Origin: Lyophyllum atratum
Lineage: Eukaryota; Basidiomycota; Agaricomycetes; Agaricales; Lyophyllaceae
Length of the DNA stretch: 64,000 nt
Direction of reading: 5' to 3'
NCBI GenBank assembly: GCA_014905825.1
Contig: JACGCN010000007.1
Coordinates: 1,736,001-1,800,000 of the forward strand
Part shown: positions 9,103-22,410 of the stretch, piece by piece
Position numbering within the stretch: position 1 is the stretch's first letter
Layout: every line of letters starts with the position of its first letter
Translations under genes and position numbers: made by a program
Notes under the pieces: generated by a model
The model's input: the letters and a program-made list of their open reading frames with translations, nothing else
Told to the model about the DNA's origin: nothing
Databases searched by the model: none

Positions 9103-12100
9103 CTAAAGCCCCTCAAACGCAGCCTGTATCACAGCCTTCTGCTGAACCGCATACAACCTCCCCACACCCGGCGCCGGCACCGCGCTCTCCTTCCTCCCCC
9201 GATACTCCAGCTTTCCCTCATACCCCATCCCCTCAAACACCCCCCCAATCCTACTCTTCACATGCGCGTACGCCCCTTGATTCTTCGGTTCCTCCTGAAG
9301 GTAAAAGTACTCCGTGGCGCGGGTGTACCGTTCCAGCGTCTTGGCGAGTTCAGCGAAGGGGAAGGGGGAGAGCTCCTCGAGGCGGACGAAGGCGACTGAG
9401 TCTTTGGCGGACGACGTCTCGCGCTCCTTGATGAGGTCGTAGTAGAGTTTTCCTGTAACGAGAACGACGCGTTTGACTTGGCTGGGGTCTACAATTGGAT
9501 CGTCGAGGACTGGCTGGAAGCGGGTCCCTTCGCCAAGTTCAGATAGGGAAGACGCAGCAGCCTGGACAGTGTGTTCAAATCAGGTCTCTCATATCATATG
9601 TGAGAATGGGACTTACGGATAATCGCAGAAGTCCTTTGGGTCCAGCAACGATGAGCGGCTTGCGGAAATTCCTCTTGAGCTGCCTCCTCAGCAGATGGAA
9701 ATACTGCGCGGGGGTGGTCGGGAACACGACGTGGATGTTCACGTTCGAAGGTGCGTTGTCGGGGTTGGGCACGTATGGATCGTCTGATAGCTGTGTGCGA
9801 AGAACAGTCAATGACGAGCGGGGTACCTGGGGGGCATAGCGTATCACACCTGAAGCATCCTTTCAATACGCGAAGACGAATGTTCCGGTCCGGCACCGTC
9901 GAGGCCGTGGGGGAGAAGCATGACCATTCCGCTTTGTTTCAGCCACTTCGCTGAAAAAAACAAAGTTAGATGTTAGCGTTGGCCGTGATGGAAGGCGTAT
10001 GGTCATAACTTACTCTCTGACGAAACGACGTAGGTGTCGATAATGATCTACAGCCGCTGGTGAGAATCCAAGTCGTCGAGCAGATTTGATGATCGCATAC
10101 CTGAGCCCCGTTGAAGAAATCACCGAACTACGAGCCCTTGTTAGTTAGGTGGAAGCAAGTCCCGATATAAGTATCGTACCTGGGCCTCCCAAATCGGCAA
10201 AATATTAGGCCTTTCCCAGCTCGTCCCATACTCAAACTATATTGTACAAGTCAAGTCAAAAACAATCAAACACAGCGACAACGAAGAGACCCACCCCAAG
10301 TACAGCCATCTCACTCAACGAACCTACCCAAACCACCCATCAGCACCTCATCCAACACCCCAACGAAAAACTCACTATTCGCCAGCTCAAGCTTCCCAGG
10401 CGCCTCAAGCTCATCATTAAGCGGAACAATAACACCCTCAGTCTTTTGGTTAACCAACATCGCATGCCGCTGGCTGAACGTCCCTCTCCCCACGTCCTGT
10501 CCCGAGATGCGTACGTCGTTCCCCTCGAGCATCAGGGAGCCAAACGCCAGCGCCTAATCGCGCCACAGAAGATGAGAATGACCATGGTGGTAACTTTGGT
10601 AGACGAACCTCTGCCGTAGCCCAGTCGACGCCGCTCCCACTTTCGATGCTCTTCAGCCGGTTCTTGATGTGTCGATGAAGTTTCGGGTGCACCTCCTACA
10701 CATACACCGCACCACCGTAAGCAAACGTGCCAGCACCTCCAATCAAGTACCCAAAACGTACAAAGCCATCCGGAACAGCAACGCTCGCCCTCCCAATCTT
10801 CACCAGCGTCTCCTGATCCACCCCCGTCTCCGGGTCGAACTCCGCCTCCTTGCTCGCCGGCCACACAATACCCTTCCACTGGTCTTCTAGCATAGATGCT
10901 TGGGGGACGAAGGAGGCGACTTTGGAAAGCTCGGTGTCGAGGTGCGATTTGTAAGCGCTGCGGACGTCCGCGATATCGGTCTCGGTCAGGATCTCCTCGG
11001 CCTGATGGGGGGTGAGTCAGGGTTGCGTGAGGGGGTGTTGAGGTGGGGGGTACCTTGAGTTTCTCCTCGTAAATTTGGGGCACGGAGCGTCTTGCGCTGA
11101 TGTGCTCGTACATCAAGGGGCTGGTGATTCCGGGGAGGTCGAGTTCGTTGTGGCTATGGGGAGAAGTTGTTCAGTGCCTGACGAAGGGTTGCATTTGAAG
11201 GTAGGTACGCACCCCCTGTTAGTGAGAAGTCCGAGGATGCGTTAGTGTGGAGGAAGGAGGTTGATTGTACATATGGACGCACCATCTGCGGTAGACGAGA
11301 AGATCGACGATGATGTCCTATCAAAAGGTTAATGTCAAAGACTAGAAGTGTAAGCACGGCCCTACCTTGCGGAAGTACTTGCGGTACTGGAACGCGATAT
11401 CCATAGCCCGAACGACGTCTGGATGCCCATGCAACATGTCAGACCTGGGGGCGAAAAGTAAACAACGCGCCGTACCTTCTGGGTAGTCCCCATTGACGTG
11501 TAGCACCGGTGCATTGATCATTTTGCCAACGTCAGAGCAGTATAACGAGGACCGAGCGTTAGAGGCAGGAGTTGTATAACCAATACTAGGTGAACTTGAT
11601 TAGACTCCTAGGAAATACGTCCCCAGCCAGCACTCAACGCACTTGTTGCTGGAGTACCGTAAAACCATCAGTAACGCTCGCTCCACAGATAAAACGCGAC
11701 AGGACGTACTCAACCACGAGATGCACAGTGCCCCCACTCGTGAAATGGGGCAAGTTGCCTGTACAGTTTAGTGAGATACGCCTCAGGAAGATGATAATTT
11801 GAGAACCGTACTCAAGCCGAGTCCTTCCATGATAACACCCTGACCCGTAAAGCTAGCATCGCCATGCAGCTGTACACACATGACTCTGTCGCCTAATTCG
11901 CAGTCTTCGGGGGACGTCTTGAGGAGGGCGTATTGCTTTGCGCGCGTCTTCCCTAATGCTACGGGGTTGACTGCCTCTGGTTTCAGACGTGAGGTCAGCG
12001 AGGTGCGAAGGGACTTTGGTGTGGGGGAGGCTTGCCTAGGTGAGATGGGTTCGGCAACATCGAGACTTTCAGAGGGTTTGCAGTGCCGTAATTTAAGGTG

Positions 12101-13279
12101 GGAGATGCCACTGAAGCCCAAGGGTCAGCATTCAGAGGTAACCTGAGAGGTTAAGGATGCTACCAAGGTGACTTAGGACGTCGCCTTCAGCTCCGAGCTC
12201 CTCAGGAATCTCGAAGTTTCCTTTGATCTTGTTAAATAAAGCAGTCGGGGAATACTGGAGGAGGTCCGTGAGGAGATTCAAGCGACCGCGGTGAGGCATT
12301 CCTAGGATATATGCGAGGTTATTATGATTGTCTCTTGTTGGAGTGCCGATGGACATACCCAGAATGATGTGCTGTATACCGCCTGTGATTAAGTCAAGTC
12401 AACGCACTGTTATGACATTTATAGCTGGCGCAGCGACGTACCGTTAGAAGCTGAGGAGAAAAGGGAATCGAGAGCAGGTATCATAGATTCGCCTCCTTCC
12501 AAGCCATACTTTGAATAATAGTCAGTCTCGTAGAACAGGAGTTGGGCGGCAGACCACATACGCGCTTCAAATTCGGGAATTTCAGTTGAAGGAAGTTATC
12601 TAAAACCTCGCTGCGAGCCAAAAGCTCATGTATGCGTCGTTTCATCTCCGCATTAACAATAGTTATTGGCGGTTCGTCGGATGAGGGTAAAGATTCGGAT
12701 TCTAATAGGTGCGAGAACCAGAGCCGCTCCGTTTTCGAGGGCGAGTGCATATACTGGGGTTTTCCGTCAACATTCAGGGTAAAGTCGTGATATAGTTTGT
12801 GCGTACCTCATGTGCAATTCGTCCAACATAGACGGATCTAAGGTGACGCGTTATCTCGCGCAGCGTCCACCATTCCTCCGACGAATGACTCTGGCCAAGG
12901 GGCTTGGTCCATATAATGCCGTTCACGTTGTACTTCTTGGAATCATCGCTAAGCCCGTACCGCTTGGGATCTAAAGCAGCGACTTCCTCCCTGTGAATGA
13001 TGTCCAACGGGTCGATGTGCGCTGCACGATGCCCGTGCGTCCTCATAGAGTCGACATAGCGGAGGAGCGGTGCGTTAATGTGACGATTCTCGAGTTGGGC
13101 TTCGGTGTCTGAGTGATTCGCATAAGCTTCCAACTGACTATGTCGACGTTGGTGTGGTACTCACAATCAGGAAACACGTATTCCCGTCGCTTCCGGAATC
13201 CAAAGGACTCGTCATGATATCCTCGCGCCCGTAGAGCCTGCACCGGCAGGCGTGCGCGCAGTGGTGAGAGCAACGACAT
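9103..13279 (-). CDS. DHTKD1: 2-oxoadipate dehydrogenase E1 (DHTKD1-type), mitochondrial
   Basis: This thiamine-diphosphate enzyme decarboxylates 2-oxoadipate (and 2-oxoglutarate more weakly) in the mitochondrial matrix, in lysine and tryptophan breakdown, working with shared E2 and E3 subunits (family knowledge). The exons read in order: a short Arg-rich N-terminus ([19 protein letters not shown]) fitting a mitochondrial presequence, then [69 protein letters not shown] and [17 protein letters not shown]. They end in a C-terminal domain with [11 protein letters not shown]. The residue order and the short N-terminus match DHTKD1 better than the longer canonical OGDH. The gene is intron-rich (more than ten introns) and I see no frameshift in the exons read. 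Stop at 9103-9105; start ATG at 13277-13279. Confidence 0.9.
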
Positions 13280-13627
13280 TGAGCTGTCAGTGCTATGGAA
13301 GATGACCTGCTAAGTATGTCGGCGCCGTGATGTCGATGTTCTTGGGATAAGTTATGACGGAGTTAAGAAGGCTCTCAGTCTGTGGGAATGAGAGCGCTTC
13401 AGGGTTGGTGGACAAGACCCGACCCATATATACGAGAACGGGCGGACCATCCCGACTTAGGGGCCCGCTCCAGGTTGTGATCGCTGATCAAGTTGGAACT
13501 TGGCACGCTCACGTGGCGGCAACGTCGCGTCGCGTCCACTTCGATGTCCGTGTCACTTCCGAACTTCGAGCATTCAAAACTTCTCGCTGCACATACTACA
13601 TCACTCTCAAATGATTCTGTTTATTCC
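13280..13627. other. Promoter-side gap between DHTKD1 and permease genes
   Basis: About 350 bp separate the start of the DHTKD1 gene from the stop of the permease gene on the same strand. It must hold the DHTKD1 promoter and the permease 3' end. No distinct motif was found. Confidence 0.5.
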
Positions 13628-15820
13628 TCACTCGTCCCTATCATCTATGTTCCTGATAGGGCCTTTAAACCACTTGTGGGCCGACAGCACCCACGAGACT
13701 GAAGCGAAAATGAACACGGCCATTATAATGACGACGGTGAAGTCTTGGGGAGAAATTTTTGAGGATACTTGCACAGCAAAGATAGTCGTAAGGCCTTACT
13801 CATGTCTCGGGCGGTGGTTTTCTGGCCTGGAGGAAAGAAGAGCACAATCACAATGAATGATACCCAGGCAACAGCCACAGCACCAATCGGTGTTGACCAT
13901 GCGCCAACTAAACGCGAGAGTCAGACCTAACACTGACAGGGGATACTGGATCTGCTTACGGGTAAAAGGGCCCGGGACGAGTTTATCTCGACCTGACGTT
14001 ATCCGCAGAAGGATCGGGGTGGTGTAGGATGTATACATTCCAATCACAGAAGCCCTTGACCTCACTTCAGCGATGTGAACTTTGGTCTGCGTGGACTTAC
14101 CCAGCAAGGGAAGATAGCACCGTCGCGGAAAAGCCCACAAAACCACATATCCCACTGACAGCCATGACGAGCCAGACAGCATTGACAGGCGTTTGAGTAC
14201 GAGGATTGATCTTCTTCCACCATCTTGAACCCGGAAGAGCGTTATCTCTGGAGAGCGGTTCATGGCGGGGTTAGGAGGGTGGCGACGTTATCGTTCATCA
14301 TCATACCTTGCGAACGCGAACACGACTCTTGAAGCGTCTACACCTTGAGCCGCACCACACGCATACTTGACGCCTAGAGGTGAACCAGGTCAGGAACAAA
14401 AGAAAGGGGTCAAAAGGACATACCTGAACAACAATGATGCAGGACCATATCGCGATCATTCCCCGCTTTCCCAGAATGTCGAGAAAGATCTGTGCCATGG
14501 GCAACGGAAGGTTGGTACTAAGGGTCCTAGATACATCCGTAACAACAAAGCTGGTAACAATATTGAATAGCCAACCCAGACTTGCTGTCCCTCCAACGGC
14601 TGCCTTGCTGTACTATTCAGTACATGGTTAAAACTATAATAACAACAGTTTACGAACTATGATCGCGATAGGGGCAGCTCTTGCAGCACCTGCCGTTTCC
14701 TCAGATATGTGTGCGGCCGAGTCGTCTACAGGGAAGGCTTGTATAAGTATCTATCTAGGACGGAAAAATAAACTTCATACAGCCGGTGAATGTCCACATC
14801 GGTGCCGTAAATGCAAGCATGAATGCCCATCCATCTGTTTCCAGACTTCATTGCATGCCGCTGTACACTGAAGGATATCTCACCATTAGACCATCCAGAA
14901 TTATTTTCAAACAAGGTAAAGGCGTCTTTAGTGGATACTTTGTGTTCTGACAACGCCAGGAGAGAGACTATGGCCGCAGTGGTCGCGCCGACTGCATAGA
15001 AAGAGGTTAGTCGTTGTACGAAAAGGATCTGCGCCACTCGCCGTTCAGAATGACGTAATATATGTTCAGCCGGGCCACGATTGACGTGGCCGCAGAGCAC
15101 ACAAATCCATGCGAGAAGAGGATCGCCAGAAGAATGCCATAGGTCGCACCAAGTGAAAGGTTTATCGTACCGTCAGAAGCTACAAAGATAGCACAGACGA
15201 TCATTTGGGCGCAGCCATAGTCGATAGAGCACACTAACGCCACTTGGCCGGTGATATTGGCCCAGCCTACACATCAGGCAAAGTACAGATCAACGAAGGA
15301 AAAGTTCAGGAGAACGGGGTCCGCACCTGTAATCCAGCTGGCTAGAGGTGCATATTTTGGTGGTGCCATTTTTGCAGAGAAATAGTATAAACCAGCACTT
15401 GTTCTTGGAGTAGTCGTCAAGGCGCGAATCAGGAATTGCTAATCAGACATACGGCATCGAAGAGGCCAGCTCAGCCATCGATAGCGCAACAGGCATCACG
15501 AATATGCTGGGGATGAGCCAACCAAGAACCATCCCGGCGTGCCCTCCGTTCACGAGACCGAATCCTAAAGTCGCAGACGCGGCAGACGAAATACCCATGA
15601 TAGAGACACTGAAAGCGATGGTTTCTATGAGTGAGAATTCACGCTTGAATTCACTCTTGTACCCTAAGGCAATAGTAAGTACGAAGAAAAGGATGTAATC
15701 TTTAAGAAGCCTGTCACCTAATTCCGCCAACTTCATATCATCTGCATGCCTGACGGATACATCGTCGTCGCGAACGACGGTGTCCGCGATAGCGACATTT
15801 TTCTCGGACTTAGTAGACAT
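13628..15820 (-). CDS. APC-superfamily amino acid/GABA/choline permease
   Basis: This is a polytopic plasma-membrane transporter with about twelve helices. The N-terminus is hydrophilic, with a Lys/Asp-rich cytosolic tail, then LGYKSEFKREFSLIETIAFS and helix-1/2 sequences such as GISSAASATLGFGLVNGG and the SMAELASSMP signature. These are typical of fungal GABA-permease and choline-transporter-like members (Uga4/Hnm1 group). The C-terminus ends W-F-K-G-P-I-R-N-I-D-D, also a family hallmark. Many short introns interrupt it and I saw no break. The ATG at 15820 is preferred; an in-frame ATG eight codons upstream (15844) is possible. The substrate cannot be told from sequence; amino acids or GABA are most likely. 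It faces the DHTKD1 gene's 5' side, and a link to amino-acid catabolism is only suggestive. Confidence 0.85.
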
Positions 15821-15844
15821 GGTGGAGAAGCGGGCCAGAAGCAT

Positions 15845-17492
15845 GCGAGTTACCAGCGCAGGCTTGGGCTTACTGGACAGCTTCGATTGTTATGTTTATA
15901 GATCATGGGAATTTTCATGCGATGGGAACTATTTAATGTGCTGATGGTTCGGAGCACATGAGTTCGTGGAGATTCGTGAGAGGCGTTGAGACCTTTATGA
16001 ATATGCAGCAACGTACCAAATACCCTATTTCATTCCTTGCGTCACTGATTATCTGCTTCAGATGACCGTGACACTCAGTCGTCAATATAGAAGTTGTCCG
16101 ACAAGCGCCGGTGGCTTCACTATATGTTGGTGTTTTCCACACCATGCCGCGAGCCCTGGAATGAAGGGTACCTCCATGAGGCTCATCCCTCTTACTAGTC
16201 TGGATGCATAGCTGAAATGAACAATCTTTCTGAAGTGGGTAGCCGATACGTCACAGTCAAACAAAGAAATCATGTCTAGATTGAATAGCCTGCGATACGG
16301 AAGAAGCATCCTTGTCAGATGATAAACACAGTTTGAATAGATTAGGATGACTAGCCATGGCAGACTTGTCGAGAAGCTGAGAGCTTCGCAATGTTAGTGG
16401 AGCTAAAACGCATATGAGTACTCGAAGGTAGAAAAGCGGCCGACTTACCTCGAAACGTCTGCAATCATTTGACAAGCCTATCATGGTCATGACAAGAATA
16501 AGTTACAGAATTCGAATCATCAGGTGTTTGTGATGGCGCTACCACTAAACGCCTGGGCAGGTGCGAGGGCACGGGTTCCCCGATAAGTCCAGCGAGTGGA
16601 AAAGACTGGCGCTGAAGAACTCAAACTACGAGGTCTCGGTTCATTTCAGATGCCAAGTATCTTCAGCAGATGTATCTCTTCCGAGAAAGGCGACTTGCAT
16701 ACGGCGACGAGCCCGCAATTTCTGAACATCGCAAAGTTCGACTACCCGAGACTTCTCGTCTTTTGACATCGGAGATGGCCGCTGGTAGACACGAGTTGGA
16801 CCCTCGGAGGTGAGCCGCTAGGGAAGCTGATCCGCCGAGATCCCAGTTGGTCGGGTGAGTCTAGGCAGTACGTGAGTCAACGCCACACCGTTTTGAGTAC
16901 GCTCTTCATCGCAGAAAGTTATGTGGCTGTGGCGAGAAAACAAAGAGGAGTTGCGAAGTGACGGGTCCACGGACAGCCACGGTTCCGACCGCGTCTCAGT
17001 GGCAAGACTGAGTCTCAGGAAAAGTGTTGCCACTGGCTTCACGTGAGCGACGCGTTCTTTGCTTATGTTTATGTACTTCAAAGTTTTCGCGAACAGGTCA
17101 TAGCGAAAAAACTTCAACGTTCAAGTACCAAACGATTGCATTCGAAGTGCAATACCTCCGCAGATCCTGCGCCAACTTGCACCTTTCTCGCTTTCATCGA
17201 TACCCAGACTACATACATACATAGCACTTTCTATTCAGATTCTAATCTGGCCCCTTTGGGCCTCCTGACGCGCTTGATGCGGAACATCAGGAGTTGGTCA
17301 AATTGAAATTATACCATAAGGATCTAATCACTCCAACTTTTACCTTTCCGCCAGCGCGGCGCCCGAACATCGTTCATAAATTGCGGGGTTGGGAAGACCA
17401 CGTGGAGTGCGGAAGGTAGCTGCCCCACGAGCCCTCAACACATTCGCAACACGTAGACATCTCGTTGTCGCCGACAAGTCGGGACAACCTCC
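15845..17492. other. Intergenic stretch with possible gene remnant
   Basis: No confident gene. On the minus strand around 16490-16082, short frames separated by GT-AG-like breaks read in a Leu/Ser/His-rich way reminiscent of F-box/LRR-type fungal proteins, but no domain is clear. A 33-bp repeat lies at 17037-17069. The promoter of the DUF6534 gene at 17493 must lie at the right end. Confidence 0.3.
17037..17069 (+). repeat. 33-bp dispersed repeat, copy A
   Basis: This segment contains CACGTGAGCGACGCGTTCTT. It recurs at 23825-23857 in the same orientation with one mismatch in 33 bases. Confidence 0.8.
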
Positions 17493-19702
17493 ATGTCTAC
17501 GATGCCAAGTACGTCCAATGTTGGCCACATGGAAGGACCGTCTCTTGCTGGTGCGTACCGCTCGCAACTTTATGTGGGTGATTCTATTCTAATTGCTGGA
17601 CATCAGGCTTCATGGCTTGCTGCTCGTATGTTGGCACTAAGATTGCGCCAAAGCCCATGCTGCTGATTAACCACGCCCCAGTTTGTATGGAATTACATGT
17701 TCACAGACAGCATACTATTACCGCAATTACAGTCACAATCCTATGTTTATGAAACTGTTGGTGAGTGAAATTGCGTTGGATCGTCGGGCCACCATGATCA
17801 GCACTGACGCGTATGGAAACACTCCCTGTAGGTCGGGATCCTGTTGTATGTTCCCTACCCCTATGTCTATCAATCTAAATCCTAATATATATCCTCAGCT
17901 TATTGGAAACTGTACATTTGGCGCTGCTAGGACATTCGGCGTTCTTTGTTTTTATATTTTGTAAGGTACCGGAAAATACGCCTCAAGCACTAATCGTCCC
18001 ACGGTGAGTACTGAGTGTTTCCTATAGTAAACTTCTGTAAGTCTCCGAGCATCATCTTCCCGAAATTAAACTAAGCTTTCAACGGTACATGCAGGCCTCA
18101 TCCTCCCTGAATTAGAACCTACATTGTACGTCTACCTACTCATATGGTTTTCCTTCGTAACATTCGACCTCCCGAAACTGACGCAGGTCACAGGTATCCT
18201 TTGGCCTCACAGTATATCCATCCTATGTCTGGTTGATATTCTCACTAATTTGTGCAAGATCATCATCACGAGTCTCGTTCAAGCGTCAGTCTTCATAGCC
18301 AGTGTGTGATCCACTGCATATCGTTAACATTGCCTCAATAGATTATACGGATGGAGAGTCTGGTCTGGTGCGTCGGCTGTTTGGTCATTACCATTGTATG
18401 GTTCTCACTGAGGGTGAATTAGTCAGTAAACTGCACAGATGGAGAGATATCATGGTATTATCCATCGTACGCTGCTCTGTGGCACCTTCTCTATTCAAGT
18501 TGACGCACTCCGCATCTAGGGGGTTACATCATTCGCGCAATTCGGTGGGTACTATCCGTTGGAATATCCGGGGATGCGCATTTGCTTATTTGTTGAAATG
18601 CACGCAATTTAGCCTTGGGAGTCGGTATGTTTTGTCAAACTTTTTTTCAACATTATTTTTGCAAACTCTGGGTGTAGGCATGGATGTTATGCTGTACGTA
18701 TCAAGCTTCACCAGAGCCCTGATTCGTCCTTACGATCACACTTAGTTTCTTGAGACCTGGCCTCACCGAGCTGCATGGACCCACTCTCCAGGTTAGAATG
18801 AACACGAGAGATGGCCTGGACACGTTCCCATATTGACTCTGCACGAAAGGGCCTCTACTCGGCGCAACTCGCCACAGCCATGACATGCGATATTTTGATC
18901 AGCATTTCGCTCGTTTATCTCCTACACCGAGCTCGGACTGGTTTGAGATCGTGAGTTTGATGCCTTGCTGGAGTCGTGATTCACCTCACCGGGATTGCTT
19001 TGATAGAACTGAAAATGTAGTCAATCGCTTGATCCTCTACAGGTACGTTGCGGAAGGGACCGCTCAGTGTGTCCCCACAACCGGCTGAATTCATCCTAGT
19101 GTCAACGTTGGGCTATTGACGAGCGCCATGGCCATTGTGACATTCGCGACTGTCAGTATCTACCTTTTATTTTTCCCATTCAATTTTTGGTTCGAAATTA
19201 TAGCATTTCCAGTTCCACGCGGTGCAACAGGACACTACGTTCGCTTGTTAGTCAAGACTTTTCTATTCCATGTGGGCGAATGACTGACTGTTAGCTTTCA
19301 GTCTTTACCGAAACCATCAGCAAAAGTAAGTGTGTCACATACTCGTAGCGTACATCTGTACCTTAGACTGGATAGTCTATGTCAACTCCTTACTGGTGAG
19401 TCAAGTCCGGTCCTGGTTCATATTTCTTATCTTATGCCGATGTTGTGTTCTCATAGGTGACGTATGCAGAGGTCTCCCAGTCGACTGGTTTCAAGGACTC
19501 ACATTAGAATATCCTTATTAGGTTGAACTCGAGGAAAAGCTTAAGAAATAACATGGACAAAGGCTGCGCAGAAAGCTTCGAGCTCACGGGAAGTCGATTA
19601 TCTCGGTTACACGGTAAGAGACATCTGTTTCCATCTCCTTCAAAAGTAACTTACGCTCCGTTTTTGCTAGTAACGTTTGCAGGATCCAGCGAACACACAT
19701 AA
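17493..19702 (+). CDS. DUF6534 integral membrane protein (copy 1)
   Basis: This is a seven-helix membrane protein of the DUF6534 family, abundant in Agaricomycetes, with no established biochemical function. The first exon starts at the ATG of 17493 and ends in SLAG. After short introns the family signatures follow in order: GFMACC, LYGITCSQTAYYYRNY, a helix with ETVHLALLGHSAFFVFIFCK, IIITSLVQA joined to LYGWRVWS, KLHRWR, then LYSAQLATAMTCDILISISL and a TENVVNRLILY segment. It ends with VYVNSLL and LNSRKSLR near the C-terminus. The frame resumes correctly at each junction checked, so the gene looks intact with ten or more introns. Copy 2 lies convergent to it, tail to tail, and the gene at 60368 is a close paralogue. 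The exact 3' end is less sure; both spliced and unspliced readings of the last intron reach the stop at 19700-19702. Confidence 0.72.
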
Positions 19703-20030
19703 TCGACGTCGAAGGACGCAGGAGATTCGCGAGTTTATATTACACAATCGGTTAATGACATGTAAAATCCAAATGGTGTGGACCCAGTTGCTCAGACTTT
19801 ATCATATCGGTGCGAGGAACATGATATATCTGTTCTAGGCGGGATGTCCAGATGTGATAGCTGATGTACGAGTACAGGTTTTGCTCCCGTATTCATGGCA
19901 GCCTTCGTGACTTGTATGACGGCCTGCAAGATATGATACTAGGCCTACTCGAGTGTATAAGTACACACATTCATGGCTGGGCTAATCCCGCTGCTCTTGA
20001 TGATAAAACGTTACTGGCCGCCAGCCGGTG

Positions 20031-22410
20031 CTATGTGTTATTATATTTGATGAGTGACGCTGGCACGCTTTGTGGTAAGAAAGTCTTACGCTTCGACAGT
20101 ATATGCGACATATGAATCGTCTGATGATCAGAACGCCCAAAGGCGTCACGAATACTGTTTCGAGAATTCAAGCTGGATCGAATACGAGTAGTCAGGAGCT
20201 TGATAAGAAATTTCAACTACCCACAAACGTTACCTGTGCGGTACCAGATATGTACATCAGTCATTGGGACAAGATTCAGGTCTTTCCAAAACAACATACC
20301 AGCATTGAATTGACGTAGACTGTCAATAAAGCTTTAGCGACGAAAATTCCAAGGTCTAGCCGAGGCAATAACGACATACATTTGCCGCCGATTTGCAGGA
20401 ATGCTTGACGTGATTTAGTAAATATGCTCTAGACCTAAAGTAAAAGAACAGACCCGTGAAAAGAACGCTTGTGGTAGGAGTCCCATGATACTTAATGGTG
20501 TGTGGTTGAATTCAACATGGCTGATAGGTATGGTAAGGAGGCTTACAGATCCGAGGGTGCACACAGCAACAATGCTAGTGATCACCCCAACGTTAAGACT
20601 GAGAAGTACCAACCGATCAATGACGTTTTCAGTTCTGCGGAGATGTTATCAATATGCATTCACGAAGTCTGGGTGGCAGCTTACGATCTAAATCCGGAAC
20701 GCAGCCGGTTGAGGGCCGCGACCATCGACCCACTAATTGCAATGTCGCACATCAACGTCGCAGCTAGAGACGCTGAGTAAAGTCTCTACGTCGGAGCTGA
20801 AGAATGAGAGACCAATTCTTGTATACTATGCAGAGGGGATTACCCGTTGAAGTCTTCCTTTGCCAGAATCAAGGGGCGGATGAGAAAACCTGAACTGGGA
20901 TATGAGTAAAAATGTGAGACTCTAGTTATGATCAGAGGGCAACCCACAAGAAATGGTTAGTCCCTATGTTGATAGATAAGTGTCCGATCGTTAGAAGAGA
21001 TCATGGTGGAACTTAGTTGGAAGGAAAGGAACTGACCGAATCCTAGGCCTGGATTCACCCAGTAATGCATACTCAGAGGATATGAGTTACAGAGGTTGGA
21101 TACGTACCGCAGGAGGTGAGAGACATCACAATCTACCATTAAAAACAATCAAAGGATCCTCAGACAATAGGAATGCGCCACCCACAATGAAAATAACCAT
21201 TGGAAACCTCCACTTCGATCTGTAGCTAACTTTGATAACACTGTTAGCACATTGGTCTAGATTAGAGAGATGGAGACGAACTCTTCCAAAATCTCCACGC
21301 ATAGAAGCTATCAAACAGATATATCCATGTCAGGTTCGAGTCAGGTTGGCAAGGCGAATGTGAGTCGGTGTTAGAGTTGGAGAACTGTTGGCACACTTGG
21401 GTGATAAACGAGTGCTTTATTTCTATGTATATAGACGGCTTATATACTTTTCTAAAAGTAAATTTTCTATGAAAATTGTAAGCGAATTAGTAAGTGATTT
21501 ATAAGTACTTTTCTTTGAATGAATAGGAAAACTGTTTTCGACGGGTCGGCGTCGAAAACTCGGTACACTAAGAATAGAAACATGATCGAGATTGATTACC
21601 GAGATTGATTACCGAGCACGCGGGTCGGCAGACCTCGGTGCGTCATAGTTGAAGCGACCTTTGGCTAAGTCAACTTCCAACAGTCGGTTCACCATTGTAC
21701 AAAAAAAGTGATTAGGAGCTGAAAATTTATCTCAGCTTCCGAACATGATACCAACATCAATTTGCGCACAATAAAGGTGACAGAAACCTAAGTCGAAGCA
21801 AAGCAGCTTTGAGTTCATTTCAGAAATAGACATGCTGTGTACTGCGTACCGCAAAAGCTCTGCGCGAAGCAAATTAGTACACGTCTGTTAGATTGAATAT
21901 TGACTGTAAACCCACGAGGTGATCGTGAACGCCTCCAGCGTTCTTTCGGGAACCTTGCATGTTATGAAAATAAAGAATGCCGCTTGTCCGATAAGCATCA
22001 TATGGGCAGTCTCCATTACGCTAGATTGAGTTAACATGAGGCGTGACATATCAGGCGCAGGGAATAACATGTACAGGAGAAGTCCGACCTGGAGGGCTTT
22101 GTCTCAACGGGAAGTTGACGGGGTATGTAGCTGTGTGCGACTTACAAAGCCTTTCAAAATTAAATGGTCCTTGGAGTAGGTGCGATAATAGTATGCCGCC
22201 TGCGCACAAGTGATTCCGTACAGCCTAATGAGCAATCGTTAGCACCTTCGCTAACGAATACCCCATATCGGGACGCACGGACAGCAGGCCATAACACCTG
22301 AATGATAATCCACAGCGAGGTTTTAGACTGTGGCCTTGTGTCATGTCAGATAGCTTACCAGCCAGGAACGGTGCTTCCAGACCACCAGCGTTCAATGGAA
22401 ACGCGGACAT
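20031..22410 (-). pseudogene. DUF6534 integral membrane protein (copy 2), probably disrupted
   Basis: Reading leftward from the ATG at 22410, the exons match copy 1: an N-terminus ending FLAG, then GVMACC, LYGITCAQAAYYYRTYSK, METAHMMLIGQAAFFIFI and CKVPERTLEAF. The exon that should carry the I-I-T-S-L-V-Q segment is not found. Its place holds non-coding DNA with an LTR-like block (21386-21682). Homology resumes with FYAWRFW, SKWRFPMVIFIVGG, LAATLMCDIAISG, TENVIDRLVLLSLNVGVITS, VYVNSML and LNSRNSIRD. It is therefore a nearly complete paralogue that has lost at least one conserved exon. The remaining exons keep open frames, so decay is recent or the missing exon lies in a form I cannot see. Confidence 0.6.
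21386..21682. repeat. LTR-like insert (possible solo LTR)
   Basis: A 297-bp block begins TGTTGG and ends CCAACA, as copia-type LTRs do. It lies where copy 2 of DUF6534 loses an exon. It contains a direct repeat of GAGATTGATTACC near 21590-21615 and is AT-richer than its surroundings. No target-site duplication is visible (AGAAC against GTCGG), which weakens the call. Confidence 0.35.

Noticed and set aside
9084..9431. Pro/Ser-rich plus ORFs
   Set aside because: They are shadows of the last DHTKD1 exon on the minus strand.
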